A stretch of DNA of 64,000 bases, taken from Bacillota bacterium (GTDB lineage Bacteria > Bacillota > Desulfotomaculia > Desulfotomaculales > Desulfallaceae). This document shows, piece by piece, positions 41,038 through 50,443 of the stretch. The position numbers and the translations under genes are program-made. Under the pieces are notes generated by a model. It worked only from the letters and a program-made list of their open reading frames with translations. It searched no databases and was not told the origin of the DNA. How positions within the stretch are numbered: the first letter of the stretch is position 1; each line of letters begins with the position of its first letter. Location of the stretch: assembly GCA_023439185.1 (NCBI GenBank), contig JAEXOR010000003.1, positions 124,001-188,000 of the forward strand, written 5' to 3'.

Positions 41038-42330
41038 TTATTCCCCTTCTACACGAATGACATTGGAAACCGTGTTGACCGATGAAAGATGAGTAATTAT
41101 TTTCAGCGCGTCCTGCATGTTGCCTTCCCTTACGGTATGGGTCACCAGCACTATTTCAGCGGTATCGCCGTCTTTTTGTTTTTGCAGCACCGAGGCCAGG
41201 CTGACTTCCTTATCGCCGAAAGCATAGGCGATGGCAGCCAGTACGCCCGGTTTGTCGGCTACCTGCAGCCGCACGTAATATTTGCAGGCGGTGTCCTGCA
41301 TGCTGCGGACCGGTTTTTCTTCAAAACAGGTGCAGGAAATAATTCCCTGCACATTGCGCAAGACATCCCGGGCGGCATCCAGTATATCGGCCGTTACGGC
41401 GCTGGCGGTGGGCATTTCCCCGGCGCCCCGCCCGTAAAACATGGTGTCCCCTACGGCATCTCCGGACACGTAAATGGCGTTATATACGTCGTTTACCGAT
41501 GCCAGCGGATGGTCCAGCGGTATCAGCGCCGGGTGTACCCGGACCTCGATACCCGCTTCGGTCTCCTTGGCGATGGCCAGCAGTTTCACGATATAACTTA
41601 GCTCGCCGGCGTAAGCGATATCGGCGGCAGTGATTTTGGTAATTCCTTCAACGTAAACGTCGTCCGGCAGCACTCGCGAGTTGAAAGCGATGGAGGCCAG
41701 GATGGCCAGCTTGCGCGCGGCGTCAAACCCGCCCACGTCGGCGGTGGGGTCTGCTTCGGCATAACCGAGGTCCTGGGCTTCCTGGAGCACCGCTTGAAAA
41801 TCCGAGCCGTCCCGGGTCATTTTGGTCAGCATATAGTTGGTGGTGCCGTTAACAATGCCGATAATTTGGGATAAGCGGTTTCCCGCCAGGCATTGCTTCA
41901 GCGGCCTGATGATGGGTATGCCGCCGGCCACGCTGGCTTCAAACAGCAAATCGGCGTTGTTGGCCTCGGCGATCTCAAACAGCATTTTGCCGTTGGAAGC
42001 GATCATGTCTTTGTTGGCGGTGACCACGCTTTTGCCGTTTTTCAGCGCCCCGGTTACGTAGTCCAGGGTGGGCTCCAGGCCGCCCATTACTTCCACCACT
42101 ATTTTTATTTCCGGGTCATTGATGATGTCCCCGGCATTGGCGGTAAAAACCGCCGGGTCTATGTCCAGGCCGCGGTCTTTGGACGGGTCGCGGACCAGGA
42201 TCTTTTTGATTTCAATACCGGCGCCGATCTTGCGCCTGATGTTTTCGCTGTTGCCGGTAATGATCCGGTACACTCCCCGGCCCACCGTACCCAGGCCCAG
42301 CAGTCCTATTTTCAGATTGTCAACCGACAT
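41038..42330 (-). CDS. hom: Homoserine dehydrogenase
   Basis: A 430-residue NAD(P)H enzyme that reduces aspartate semialdehyde to homoserine. GLLGLGTVGRGVY is the Rossmann loop, LFEASVAGGIPII and LGYAEADPTADVGGFDAARKL are the catalytic and substrate blocks, and an ACT domain occupies about residues 350-425. It follows the HTH-ACT gene by 36 bases and precedes thrB directly. Confidence 0.97.
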   Translation of the reverse strand: MSVDNLKIGLLGLGTVGRGVYRIITGNSENIRRKIGAGIEIKKILVRDPSKDRGLDIDPAVFTANAGDIINDPEIKIVVEVMGGLEPTLDYVTGALKNGKSVVTANKDMIASNGKMLFEIAEANNADLLFEASVAGGIPIIRPLKQCLAGNRLSQIIGIVNGTTNYMLTKMTRDGSDFQAVLQEAQDLGYAEADPTADVGGFDAARKLAILASIAFNSRVLPDDVYVEGITKITAADIAYAGELSYIVKLLAIAKETEAGIEVRVHPALIPLDHPLASVNDVYNAIYVSGDAVGDTMFYGRGAGEMPTASAVTADILDAARDVLRNVQGIISCTCFEEKPVRSMQDTACKYYVRLQVADKPGVLAAIAYAFGDKEVSLASVLQKQKDGDTAEIVLVTHTVREGNMQDALKIITHLSSVNTVSNVIRVEGE

Positions 42331-42366
42331 ATTGCAAGCCTTCTTTCTATTGTATATTAGAAATGC

Positions 42367-42807
42367 TCAGGCGCCCAGCAGTTTAGCCCGCCTGACCCCG
42401 ATGGTGTTATGTAATAATTGCAGCAATTGTTCCGGCTCACAGCTCAGGCCGGAGGTCTCTATAGTTAAATTCGCTGAAGCGACCCCCTGCTGGGGTAAAT
42501 TCTGGTTGATGGTCACAATGTTGCCGCCCACCGCGGCAATGCTGCTTAATAGCGATGAAAGCACTCCGGAACGATGCTCCAGGATCACTTCCAGGGTCAA
42601 TGTCTGATCCCGGTTCCAGCGGTTGAAAGGGTAAACTTTATCCTTGTATTTATAAAAGGCGCTGCGGCTGAGATTTACTTTATCTACCGCTTCGGCGACG
42701 GTTACATTGCCGGTCTGCAGCAGTTCCTTGGCCTGTACCGTTTTGCTGATGGCTTCAGGTAAAATATCCTCCTGCACCAAAAAAAAACGCGGTTCCTTGC
42801 CTGCCAT
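42367..42807 (-). CDS. HTH-ACT protein (UPF0735/PheB-like)
   Basis: A 146-residue protein with an N-terminal helix-turn-helix (VTVAEAVDKVNLSRSAFYKYKDKVYPF, about residues 34-60) and an ACT domain (TLTLEVILEHRSGVLSSLLSSIAAVGGNIVTINQ). UPF0735 proteins, sometimes called PheB, lead amino-acid operons and may sense an amino acid. It is the first gene of the hom-thrB-lysC operon, 58 bases behind the promoter at 42865-42893. Confidence 0.9.
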   Translation of the reverse strand: MAGKEPRFFLVQEDILPEAISKTVQAKELLQTGNVTVAEAVDKVNLSRSAFYKYKDKVYPFNRWNRDQTLTLEVILEHRSGVLSSLLSSIAAVGGNIVTINQNLPQQGVASANLTIETSGLSCEPEQLLQLLHNTIGVRRAKLLGA

Positions 42808-42864
42808 AAATTACACCTCCCCGGCAGTCCACTGTGTATGGATATAAATCCGCTTCTGGTAGAC

Positions 42865-42893
42865 ATTATATCACCGGGAGGCATAACTGGCAA
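42865..42893 (-). promoter_or_regulatory. Promoter of the threonine operon
   Basis: On the minus strand TTGCCA (42893-42888), 17 bases, TATAAT (42870-42865). The leader to the first gene is about 50 bases, too short for a T-box or lysine riboswitch. Confidence 0.75.
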
Positions 42894-42934
42894 TGATTAA
42901 CGCATTTAATAAAGCAATCAAAATTATTTAATAT

Positions 42935-43825
42935 TTAGATCCGGGCTTGATAATAATTGTTTCCGATCGGGGTGATTTTATGGTCGCTGATTAGATAATC
43001 CAGGTGCTTTTCCAGCATCAGCCGTTCAAAAAAACGGATTAGTTTCTCGGGCTTAATAAACTTTTTGTAGATCAGGTTTTCTTCCACCAGTTCGTCCAGG
43101 CTTTTCTCAACTGTCAGCGAATTCAAGATCAGGCGGTTCCGTTCCTCGAAAACGTTTTCGAAGGCGGTTAGTCTTTCGGTGATTTGGTCGGTTATTATGC
43201 CGGTATGGCTGGTAACCAAAACCCCGGGGTTTAAATCCCTTACTTTGCGGACCGATTCGATAAAAAGGGGCAGGTTGGAACACAGGCTTGCATACCAGGG
43301 TCCAAAGGAAGACACGTCAATGTCGCTGCTGAAAAATATTCCGTCTCCGGGCAAATGAAAACCGATATGACCCGGAGTATGGCCGGGTAAGTGGACCACA
43401 TGCAGCTTAACGCCGCCGAAATCGAGAATTTCTCCATCGTTTAATTCCCGTGCCACCGGCTTATCTTTGGCCAAATCCGGAAAGTATTTGTCCATCATAT
43501 CCGGGGGGACTACCCGACCCAGGCCGGAATACTCCAGAAAGAATTTCTCGGAGTACAGGGCATGCGCGTCAAGATGATGAGTCCAAATTTCAGCCCTGGG
43601 GAAATAGCGGTTGCCGTTGGTATGGTCGTAGTGAAAGTGAGTGTTGATAATTACGTCCACATCCATATAAACTTGGATTTCTTCCCTGGCCCGACGGCCA
43701 AACCCGCTGTCGATTAAAACCTTTACGTCCGCGTCGATTAACAAACCGTGGCAGAAGGGGTATTTGGCCTCCCGCTCTCCGTGAATGAGATATATTTTTT
43801 CGGTTACCCGTTGGGCGGTGAACAT
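42935..43825 (-). CDS. Metallo-beta-lactamase-fold hydrolase
   Basis: A 296-residue protein with the zinc-binding motif INTHFHYDHTNGNRYF (HxHxDH, about residues 57-62), LPGHTPGHIGFHLP and DIDVSS, plus a C-terminal helical domain as in glyoxalase-II-like and RNase Z-like hydrolases of unknown substrate. It is likely a thioester or lactone hydrolase, which would fit the CoA-ester catabolic neighbourhood. An 18-bp palindrome lies just upstream (43851-43868). Confidence 0.85.
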   Translation of the reverse strand: MFTAQRVTEKIYLIHGEREAKYPFCHGLLIDADVKVLIDSGFGRRAREEIQVYMDVDVIINTHFHYDHTNGNRYFPRAEIWTHHLDAHALYSEKFFLEYSGLGRVVPPDMMDKYFPDLAKDKPVARELNDGEILDFGGVKLHVVHLPGHTPGHIGFHLPGDGIFFSSDIDVSSFGPWYASLCSNLPLFIESVRKVRDLNPGVLVTSHTGIITDQITERLTAFENVFEERNRLILNSLTVEKSLDELVEENLIYKKFIKPEKLIRFFERLMLEKHLDYLISDHKITPIGNNYYQARI

Positions 43826-43870
43826 TTTCGGCTTACTCCTTTGCCCCGAATTGTTTCATACGATACAAGA

Positions 43871-44809
43871 CTAACTGGAAAACGCCTGCCGCAGGTAATT
43901 TGAAACCTGTTGAATTAAAACTTTTCCCTGATCCAATATGCCGGTCATGCCAAAGAACCCGTGGATCATGCCGGTATAACAATGATAATCAATTTTGACT
44001 CCGGCTTCACCAAGCCGTTTGGCGTAAGCCTCGCCTTCGTCGTGCAGGGGATCGTAACCCGCCGTGACCACCAGCGCGTCCGGCAGGCGGCCAAGGTCTT
44101 TTGCCAGCATGGGCGAGGCGTAAATATGCGCTCTATCCTCTTCCGTCCTGAAATAATAGCTTTTTAATCGCGCAATGTCTGCAGCAGAAATAAAGTAGCC
44201 CGCGGCGAAAACATGCTTTGAGGGGTAATCGTTCAACTGGTCGGTGACCGGATATAACAATACCTGGGCACACAAAGGCGGCCCCTCCCGGTCACGGGCC
44301 AGCAAGGACGTTACCGCGGCCAGGTTACCGCCCGCGCTGTCACCGCCCACGGCAATTCGCGCCGGGTCGGCGCCTAAAGCCCGGGCATTCTTGTAGGCCC
44401 ATTTCAAGGCGGCATAGCAGTCTTCAACCGCTGTGGGGAATTTATATTCCGGCGCCAGACGATAATCGACCGAAATCACCAGGGCCGGGACGGAATTGGC
44501 CAGAACTCTTAAGGGTGCGTCAACAATATCAGGGTCACCCATTATAAATCCGCCGCCATGGAAATAAACAAAGATTGGCAGAGGTCCTGCCGATTCCGGC
44601 GCATAAACACGGATGCCGATCTCTCCGTCTTGAACCGGAATCCGGCGGTCATTAACCTGGGCCACTTCCGGCGGCGGGATATTCATGCGCTTAACCGACC
44701 GCTGCAGGGCCAGACGGTTTTGTTCGGGCGAAAGCGTATGCATCGGAGGCACGTCGCGCTCCGCCATAAGATCAAGAAATGCTTTGGCTTGCGGATCCAA
44801 TGTCATTTG
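43871..44809 (-). CDS. HSL-family alpha/beta-hydrolase (esterase)
   Basis: A 312-residue carboxylesterase. YFHGGGFIMG is the oxyanion-hole HGG motif (about residue 77), GGDSAGGNLAA the nucleophile elbow, and DPLHDEGEAYA and MIHGFFGM carry the catalytic Asp and His. The family hydrolyses short acyl esters. I start at ATG 44809 behind GGGGTG. It follows the second lactamase-fold gene by about 116 bases, with a hairpin in between. Confidence 0.9.
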   Translation of the reverse strand, partial: QMTLDPQAKAFLDLMAERDVPPMHTLSPEQNRLALQRSVKRMNIPPPEVAQVNDRRIPVQDGEIGIRVYAPESAGPLPIFVYFHGGGFIMGDPDIVDAPLRVLANSVPALVISVDYRLAPEYKFPTAVEDCYAALKWAYKNARALGADPARIAVGGDSAGGNLAAVTSLLARDREGPPLCAQVLLYPVTDQLNDYPSKHVFAAGYFISAADIARLKSYYFRTEEDRAHIYASPMLAKDLGRLPDALVVTAGYDPLHDEGEAYAKRLGEAGVKIDYHCYTGMIHGFFGMTGILDQGKVLIQQVSNYLRQAFSS

Positions 44810-44838
44810 CATAACACCCCTGGATATTGGCATTATCA

Positions 44839-44860
44839 AGCAGCCCTAAAGAGGGCTGCT
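44839..44860. terminator. Strong hairpin between esterase and hydrolase genes
   Basis: AGCAGCCCT (44839-44847) and AGGGCTGCT (44852-44860) form a perfect 9-bp stem with a 4-base loop. A U-rich tail (GTTTTATCATGTTTT) follows only in the rightward direction, but both flanking genes run left. It may be a terminator for antisense transcripts or an attenuating/RNA-stabilising stem. Confidence 0.5.
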
Positions 44861-44925
44861 GTTTTATCATGTTTTAATAATCTAAAACATACTTCCCAAT
44901 GTCCCTCTGGTTAAGCTGAAACCGC

Positions 44926-45906
44926 TTAACTTAATTTAAACACAAACTTCTCACCGTCGGAAACTCTTTCGATTAATCGTTTTTCCTCAAGATATTTCAA
45001 GTGAGCAATAGCTTCCCAGGTGGCAAACAGTTTTTGCGTTAGGGGAAACAAATTCCATGTTTTATAGGACATATCCCAGGTCATCCGGGATGCCGCCTGA
45101 TAGGCGTCTTGATTTTCCTTCTCCAGGATGGTAAGTATCTCAATAACCCTTTTGTCGTGATGTTGCTTGAGTTCTACAATTCTTTTTCGCCATTCTTTGA
45201 TCAGACTTCTGTGCCCCGGGAGTACCAATTCGATGTTACAACCCAGGATTTTATCAAGACTGTTGAGGTAATCCTTTAAGGGGTTTTCATTGGGTGACCA
45301 TAGCGAGATATTGGGAGTTATGTCAGCGAGTATATGGTCGCCGGCAATCAGAATTCTGTGATTCGGCTCGTATAGACACAGGTGGCCTCTGGAATGTCCG
45401 GGGGTTTCTATACATTCAAATGTATAGTCTCCGGCAGATATGGCGTCGCCCTCTTTTATAAAACTTATATTAATCCGGTTGGCCGGGCCGGTGTAGCTAT
45501 AGCCCGGGTGCCTTTCCATAGCCTCCCGGATATCCTTTTCGGGAAAGCCGTGTAGAATAGAAAAGCTCTTCAGGCTGTTCCATATAGCGCTATTATCATG
45601 CACCGGCTCGAAAACACCGGCATCTTGTGTGCTGCAGTACACCACCGACTTGTCCGTGACGAGTTCCGGCACCAGTCCGAAGTGGTCCGCATGTGCATGA
45701 GTGATAAAGAAGTCAGTCTTCCTTAAATCCACGCCCAAATCATTCAGGCTCGACCGCATGGCCACCAGGCATTCATCAAGGTTTAGCCCGGTGTCCACCA
45801 CCAGGTTTCGCTCGTGCCCCTTGATCAAGTAGGAGTTTAGAGATTTCAGGGGGGTGTTGGGAAGGGGAATTTCAATCCTGTACAGGTTCGGTAATATTTC
45901 TTCCAT
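44926..45906 (-). CDS. Metallo-beta-lactamase-fold hydrolase
   Basis: A 326-residue protein with FITHAHADHFGLVPEL (HxHxDH, about residues 69-74), ETPGHSRGHLCLYEPN and LIAGDHILADITPN, followed by a winged-helix-like C-terminal region (ATWEAIAHLKYLEEKRLIERV) found in many LACTB2/hydroxyacylglutathione hydrolase-type enzymes. It is distinct from the protein at 42935. The substrate is unknown. Two hairpins (46054-46112) separate it from the acyl-CoA dehydrogenase gene. Confidence 0.87.
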   Translation of the reverse strand: MEEILPNLYRIEIPLPNTPLKSLNSYLIKGHERNLVVDTGLNLDECLVAMRSSLNDLGVDLRKTDFFITHAHADHFGLVPELVTDKSVVYCSTQDAGVFEPVHDNSAIWNSLKSFSILHGFPEKDIREAMERHPGYSYTGPANRINISFIKEGDAISAGDYTFECIETPGHSRGHLCLYEPNHRILIAGDHILADITPNISLWSPNENPLKDYLNSLDKILGCNIELVLPGHRSLIKEWRKRIVELKQHHDKRVIEILTILEKENQDAYQAASRMTWDMSYKTWNLFPLTQKLFATWEAIAHLKYLEEKRLIERVSDGEKFVFKLS

Positions 45907-46053
45907 GGCGCCGGACTCTCCTTCTTATAATTTAAATATGTTAATTATTCAGGATTAATATTTGCACCAATTACCCATTTACTTCTCTGGACTGTCAACC
46001 TTCACCTGCACCGGTGGAGGAGAATTGTGCATTAGTTCTTTATAAGCATCTGT

Positions 46054-46112
46054 GGGTACTGTTTTTGCAGTACCCGGACGTACAAATACCGCACCTTTTA
46101 CAGGTACGGTAT
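46054..46112. terminator. Two adjacent stem-loops after the acyl-CoA dehydrogenase gene
   Basis: GGGTACTG/CAGTACCC (46054-46061 and 46068-46075) and ATACCG/CGGTAT (46086-46091 and 46107-46112) with ACCT/AGGT inside. They lie in the 256-base gap between the acyl-CoA dehydrogenase and the lactamase-fold gene. The first has an internal TTTTTG loop and neither has a long U-run, so termination or mRNA processing are both possible. The rest of the gap shows nothing. Confidence 0.45.
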
Positions 46113-46162
46113 CTTATTTCCCAAACAGATTTTTTCGTATAACTGAAGCTAGTCAATTACAA

Positions 46163-47977
46163 TTAAAAAGCATCCTCCGGGATTTCCATGGTGGAGTTGT
46201 CGCCCTCTTTAATAATCCGGGCGGCAGCCATAACCCCGGGGACAATATTTCGAATGTAAAACCGGGCGCTGCAAATCTTGCCTGAATAAAAGGCCTGATC
46301 GGTATCGTAATCGTCCAGTTTCCTCCTGGCTGTCAGGGCTTGCTGCATTAACAAACAGCCGGCATAAAGCTCGGCGGTAGCTTTCAATACCCTGGTGGAA
46401 TACAGGGGTACAAACCGGGGGTTGCTTTTTAAGTAACCTTGCATAACTTCCATCAATTCTTGATAAGCCCGGGCGGCCTGGTCGAGTATTTCAAATTCCC
46501 TGGTAAAATCGCTGTTATTTTTATTGACATCGATAAACTGCTCCAGTTCAACGAACCACTCCCCAAACATCTTGCCATTATCAATATTCCATTTGCGGCC
46601 GACCAAATCCAGGGACTGAATAAAATTGGTGCCTTCCCAGATGGAATAAATTTTACTGTCCCTGGCCTGAAGAGCCACCGGGTACTCTTCGGTATACCCG
46701 TATCCGCCGTATACCTGGATGGCCTCGGCGATAAGCTCCCAGGCCCGGTCTGAACAGTAGGCTTTAACCAGCGGAGTGATTATTTCGATCCTGCGGCCGG
46801 CCTCCCGGACCTCCTTCTCGTCCCGGCCGAAGGTAATTTGATCCATGTAATAGAAACCTTTAAAAACCATGGCCCGCATGCCTTCCAGCACGGCCTTTTG
46901 GGTCAGCAGCATGCGCCTGACGTCTTCATGTTGGATAATCGGCACTCTTTCACCCCGGGGATTGGTAAAAGGTCTTCCCTGGACCCGCTCTTTCGCATAC
47001 TCCACCGCGTTGTTGTAGGCCACTGTGGCTACTGCCAGGGCGCAATGGCCGGTGTGGAGCCGGGACTCGTTAATCATCTTAAACATTTGAGCCATGCCCT
47101 GCCCAAAACCGTCGGCGCCGGGCGGCTCGCCCAACAAAAACCCCCTGCAGCGATCATCTTCTCCGAAGCTCAAAACAGCGGTGGCGGAGCCTCTGTAGCC
47201 CAATTTATGTTCAATCCCTACTGTTGATACGTCATTCCCCTCACCCAAGCTTCCGTCCGGGTTGACCCAAACCTTGGGCACGATAAACAGGGACAGTCCT
47301 TTGGTCCCCCCGGCCGCCCCGTCAATTCTGGCCAGTACCAGGTGGATTATATTCTCGGTCAGGTCATGGTCGCCGGCTGAAATAAAGGATTTGGTGCCTT
47401 TAATTTTATAAATTCCCGGTTCTTCAGTGGGGTAGGCTTTGGCCAGCATATCTCCGACATCTGAACCGCCGCCGGGTTCCGTCAGACACATGGTGCCGGC
47501 CCAGGCGCCCGCAAACATTTTGGGCGTAAATAACTCAACCTGCTTTCTGGAGCCGTAAGCCTGAATAACCGAGGCGCTGCTGGCGGTCAGTCCGATATAG
47601 GATTCCAAACTGGGATTGGCCGCAATAACATACTCATGCACCGCGCCGAATAAAATGCCGGGCAGGGTGTCCTCGCCGTCCACATCCTTGTTGCTTGAAC
47701 CCCAGCCGTTTTCCTGGATGAATTGATAAGCGTGATGAAAGGAGTCCGGTACAACCACTTTACCTTCGCTGAATACCGCTCCGACGCGGTCACCGTCGTC
47801 ATTGGTGGGGGCGACCACATCCCTGCAGACCTTGAGGGCCTGATCAAGGATTTGATCCACGTCATCCAGATCAAAATAATCTTTGAACCGGTCCAGGGCA
47901 AAGATTTTTTCCCCGTCCAGCCATTCCTTGATAATAAACTTGTGCTCCCGGGTGTTGTAGATAAAGTTACTGGCCAA
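46163..47977 (-). CDS. Acyl-CoA dehydrogenase (long, DmdC-type)
   Basis: A 604-residue FAD enzyme introducing an alpha,beta double bond into acyl-CoA. MCLTEPGGGSDVG and KGTKSFISAGDHD are the flavin and substrate loops, and the catalytic region QVYGGYGYTEEYPVALQARDSKIYSIWEGTN is followed by an extra C-terminal helical domain (about residues 480-604), as in 3-methylmercaptopropionyl-CoA dehydrogenase-type family members. It is the third gene behind the thiolase and the alcohol dehydrogenase in the sigma-54-linked operon. Confidence 0.92.
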   Translation of the reverse strand: MASNFIYNTREHKFIIKEWLDGEKIFALDRFKDYFDLDDVDQILDQALKVCRDVVAPTNDDGDRVGAVFSEGKVVVPDSFHHAYQFIQENGWGSSNKDVDGEDTLPGILFGAVHEYVIAANPSLESYIGLTASSASVIQAYGSRKQVELFTPKMFAGAWAGTMCLTEPGGGSDVGDMLAKAYPTEEPGIYKIKGTKSFISAGDHDLTENIIHLVLARIDGAAGGTKGLSLFIVPKVWVNPDGSLGEGNDVSTVGIEHKLGYRGSATAVLSFGEDDRCRGFLLGEPPGADGFGQGMAQMFKMINESRLHTGHCALAVATVAYNNAVEYAKERVQGRPFTNPRGERVPIIQHEDVRRMLLTQKAVLEGMRAMVFKGFYYMDQITFGRDEKEVREAGRRIEIITPLVKAYCSDRAWELIAEAIQVYGGYGYTEEYPVALQARDSKIYSIWEGTNFIQSLDLVGRKWNIDNGKMFGEWFVELEQFIDVNKNNSDFTREFEILDQAARAYQELMEVMQGYLKSNPRFVPLYSTRVLKATAELYAGCLLMQQALTARRKLDDYDTDQAFYSGKICSARFYIRNIVPGVMAAARIIKEGDNSTMEIPEDAF

Positions 47978-48038
47978 AACAAATTCCTCCCATCTTGATA
48001 TTTGAAGTGATGGTTCGAAAAGGAGCGCGAACTTTTTG

Positions 48039-49094
48039 TTATGGTTTGAGGATCACCTTGATGGCCTGATCCAGCTTCTTTTCAAAAATCTCATAACCCC
48101 TTAAAGCTTCCGACAGGGGCAAAGTGTGGGTGATTAACGGGGTCAAATCCAGTTTGCCGGCCTGGATGAGGCTGATTAATCTTTTGGTATGGATGAAATT
48201 GCCCAGTCCAGTTTGGATGGTGATATTTTTGAGCATTAATTTGTTGAATGGAATTTTTACCGGCTGTGAAATAACTCCGATGACGGATACAGTACCGCCG
48301 GTGGCTACCGCGGCCAGGCAGTTGGCCAATGCCGCCGTGCTGCCGACGGCCTCCACGACCAGATCGGCTCCCCAACCGCCGGTAATGTCCATAATGGCCT
48401 GTACCGGGTCCGCCTTTGAAACATTGATCACTTTGTCGGCTCCCAGGCGGGCGGCCATGGCCAGCCGCCAGTCGTCCATGTCCAGGGCGATAACCCGGGA
48501 GGCGCCGAAAAGCCGCGCCACCGCCACCGCGCATAATCCCACGGGGCCGGCACCGAAAACAGCTGCCGCGTCACCCGGTTGAATGCCTTTCCCGTCCGGC
48601 TTTACTCCCGCCACACCTGTGTAAGCGGTGGCCAGGATATCCCCGACAAACAGCACCTGCTCATCAGTTAAACCCTCGGGTATTTTAGCCAAAGTTTCGT
48701 CCGCGAACAGCGCCCGGGCATACTCCGCCTGCACCCCCTGCAGGTTGCCCAGCATTTGCCCGCACCCATAAGCGCCGCCGTTTGCGCAGGCATATAAAAG
48801 TCCGCTGCGGCAGGCACGGCACTGCCCGCAATAAACCGCGGCCATCCCCACCACCCGGTCGCCGGGTTTAACCCTTGTAACGGCGGAACCGACCTCTTCC
48901 ACCACGCCGGCGAATTCATGACCAATCACGGTTCCCGGCTCCACTTTTAAAAAGCCGCGCAAAACGTGTAAATCACTGCCGCAAATAGCGGTGGTGGCAA
49001 CACGGACAATGGCGTCCCGGGGACCTTGTATTTCAGGCTTGGGCACTTCCTCCAAACGAATATCCCCAACACCCCGGTAAACTACAGCTTTCAT
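48039..49094 (-). CDS. Zinc-dependent alcohol dehydrogenase (MDR family)
   Basis: A 351-residue medium-chain dehydrogenase. ICGSDLHVL and VIGHEFAGVVEEVGS supply catalytic zinc ligands, CGQCRACRSGLLYAC the structural zinc cysteines, and VFGAGPVGLCAVAVARLFGAS the NAD(P)-binding loop. Relatives include threonine, sorbitol and butanediol dehydrogenases. The alcohol substrate cannot be read from the sequence. It is 21 bases behind the thiolase gene. Confidence 0.9.
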   Translation of the reverse strand: MKAVVYRGVGDIRLEEVPKPEIQGPRDAIVRVATTAICGSDLHVLRGFLKVEPGTVIGHEFAGVVEEVGSAVTRVKPGDRVVGMAAVYCGQCRACRSGLLYACANGGAYGCGQMLGNLQGVQAEYARALFADETLAKIPEGLTDEQVLFVGDILATAYTGVAGVKPDGKGIQPGDAAAVFGAGPVGLCAVAVARLFGASRVIALDMDDWRLAMAARLGADKVINVSKADPVQAIMDITGGWGADLVVEAVGSTAALANCLAAVATGGTVSVIGVISQPVKIPFNKLMLKNITIQTGLGNFIHTKRLISLIQAGKLDLTPLITHTLPLSEALRGYEIFEKKLDQAIKVILKP

Positions 49095-49115
49095 AGCCTA
49101 TCTCCCTGATTCATA

Positions 49116-50294
49116 TTAAACAGCTTCCAAAATGACTGCCGCGCCCGGACCACCGCCTGCGCACAGGGAAGCGCATCCAAACTGAACTCCGCGACGCCGC
49201 ATTTCGTGGAGCAGGGTAACTATGATCCGTGCTCCCGTGCAACTGACCGGGTGGCCTAACGATATGCCTGACCCGTTGGCGTTTACCTTGTCCAGATCCA
49301 GGTTTAATTCCCGGTTTACCGCTATAAATTGGGCGGCAAAGGCTTCATTTAATTCCCAGTAGCCGATATCGCCGCTGGTCAGGTTGGCAAACCGCAACGC
49401 GCGTTTTACCGCCGGAACCACCCCGATACCCATGATACTTGGATCCACGGCCCCGGACGCGGTGGCCATAATACGCGCCAGCGGCTTGCATCCCAGTTCT
49501 TCGGCTTTATCCGCCGTCATTAGAATTAAGGCGGCGGCGGCGTCATTTAAACCGGAGGCATTGCCGGCTGTAACGGTCCCCTCCTTTTCAAACACGGGAG
49601 GCAAATTGGCCAGGGCTTCCAGGCTTGCGTCCGGTTTGGGGCGCTCGTCGGTGTCAAACAGCATGGTCCCTTTCCTGTTCTTAATCTCTACCGGGACGAT
49701 CTCATCTTTAAACTTGTATTCTTTGATGGCCCGGCAAGCCCGCTGGTGGCTGAGCAGAGCCAGTTCGTCCTGTTCACGGCGGGGAATTTTGTACATCCGG
49801 GCCAAATTTTCCGCGGTTACTCCCATGTGGTAGTTGTTGAATGCGTCAATCAGTCCGTCGTTAAACATGGAGTCAACAGCTTTATTGTGGCCCATCCGGT
49901 AACCTTTGCGCGCGCCGGGCAACAGGTAGGGGATGTTCGTCATGCTTTCGGGTCCCACTGCCGCCCCGACGTCCACCTTGCCCAGCATAATTTCCTGGAC
50001 TAAAATTTCTGTTGCCCGCATGGAAGACGCGCATTGCTGGTTAACCGTAGCCGCCACTGTTTCAACGGAGCAACCGGCCCCCAAGGCCACCTGCCGGGCC
50101 GGGTTGGGTTTGCATCCGGTCATATTGCCCATGCCGGCCACAACCTCTTCAATGAGCCCCGGTTCAATGCCGGCTTTGACTAACGCTGCTTTAAGAGCAA
50201 TAATCCCCAGCTCGACAGCCGAAAGGTCCTGCAAAGAACCTAAAAAATCAGCTATGGGGGTACGCATGCCGCTTACAATAACAACTTCACGCAT
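49116..50294 (-). CDS. Acetyl-CoA C-acyltransferase (thiolase)
   Basis: A 392-residue thiolase. The nucleophile is in NQQCASSMRATE (Cys about residue 88), the second block is LGHPVSCTGARI with catalytic His, and the C-terminal SLCAGGGPGAAVILE holds the third catalytic Cys. It cleaves 3-ketoacyl-CoA with CoA in the last step of beta-oxidation. It is the first gene after the sigma-54-type promoter at 50354-50369. Confidence 0.94.
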   Translation of the reverse strand: MREVVIVSGMRTPIADFLGSLQDLSAVELGIIALKAALVKAGIEPGLIEEVVAGMGNMTGCKPNPARQVALGAGCSVETVAATVNQQCASSMRATEILVQEIMLGKVDVGAAVGPESMTNIPYLLPGARKGYRMGHNKAVDSMFNDGLIDAFNNYHMGVTAENLARMYKIPRREQDELALLSHQRACRAIKEYKFKDEIVPVEIKNRKGTMLFDTDERPKPDASLEALANLPPVFEKEGTVTAGNASGLNDAAAALILMTADKAEELGCKPLARIMATASGAVDPSIMGIGVVPAVKRALRFANLTSGDIGYWELNEAFAAQFIAVNRELNLDLDKVNANGSGISLGHPVSCTGARIIVTLLHEMRRRGVQFGCASLCAGGGPGAAVILEAV

Positions 50295-50353
50295 CTGATG
50301 GCCTCCTCGTTAAGTAAACTATTAAATCAGAAAAATCGCACTCTTTTAGCCAT

Positions 50354-50369
50354 CACAAGAATCATGCCA
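50354..50369 (-). promoter_or_regulatory. Sigma-54-type promoter of the thiolase operon
   Basis: On the minus strand TGGCAT-GATTC-TTGTG (50369-50354). The GG of the -24 and the TTG of the -12 are in consensus spacing, with G-to-T deviations only at the ends. It lies 59 bases before the thiolase ATG, and a dyad site is found 75 bases further upstream. Confidence 0.65.
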
Positions 50370-50443
50370 ATAGCTGTTAATGCTTGCAAAACAGCGAAAA
50401 CCCCGGGATTTAATAAAAATGATTTATAACGGCCGCGGGGATC

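Noticed and set aside
42808..42934. Possible T-box or lysine riboswitch ahead of the threonine operon
   Set aside because: The promoter at 42865-42893 leaves a leader of only about 50 bases and no T-box motif is visible.
43851..43868. Sixth copy of the 17-bp activator dyad
   Set aside because: The spacer is four, not five, bases and no sigma-54 box is near, so it was not counted with the regulon.
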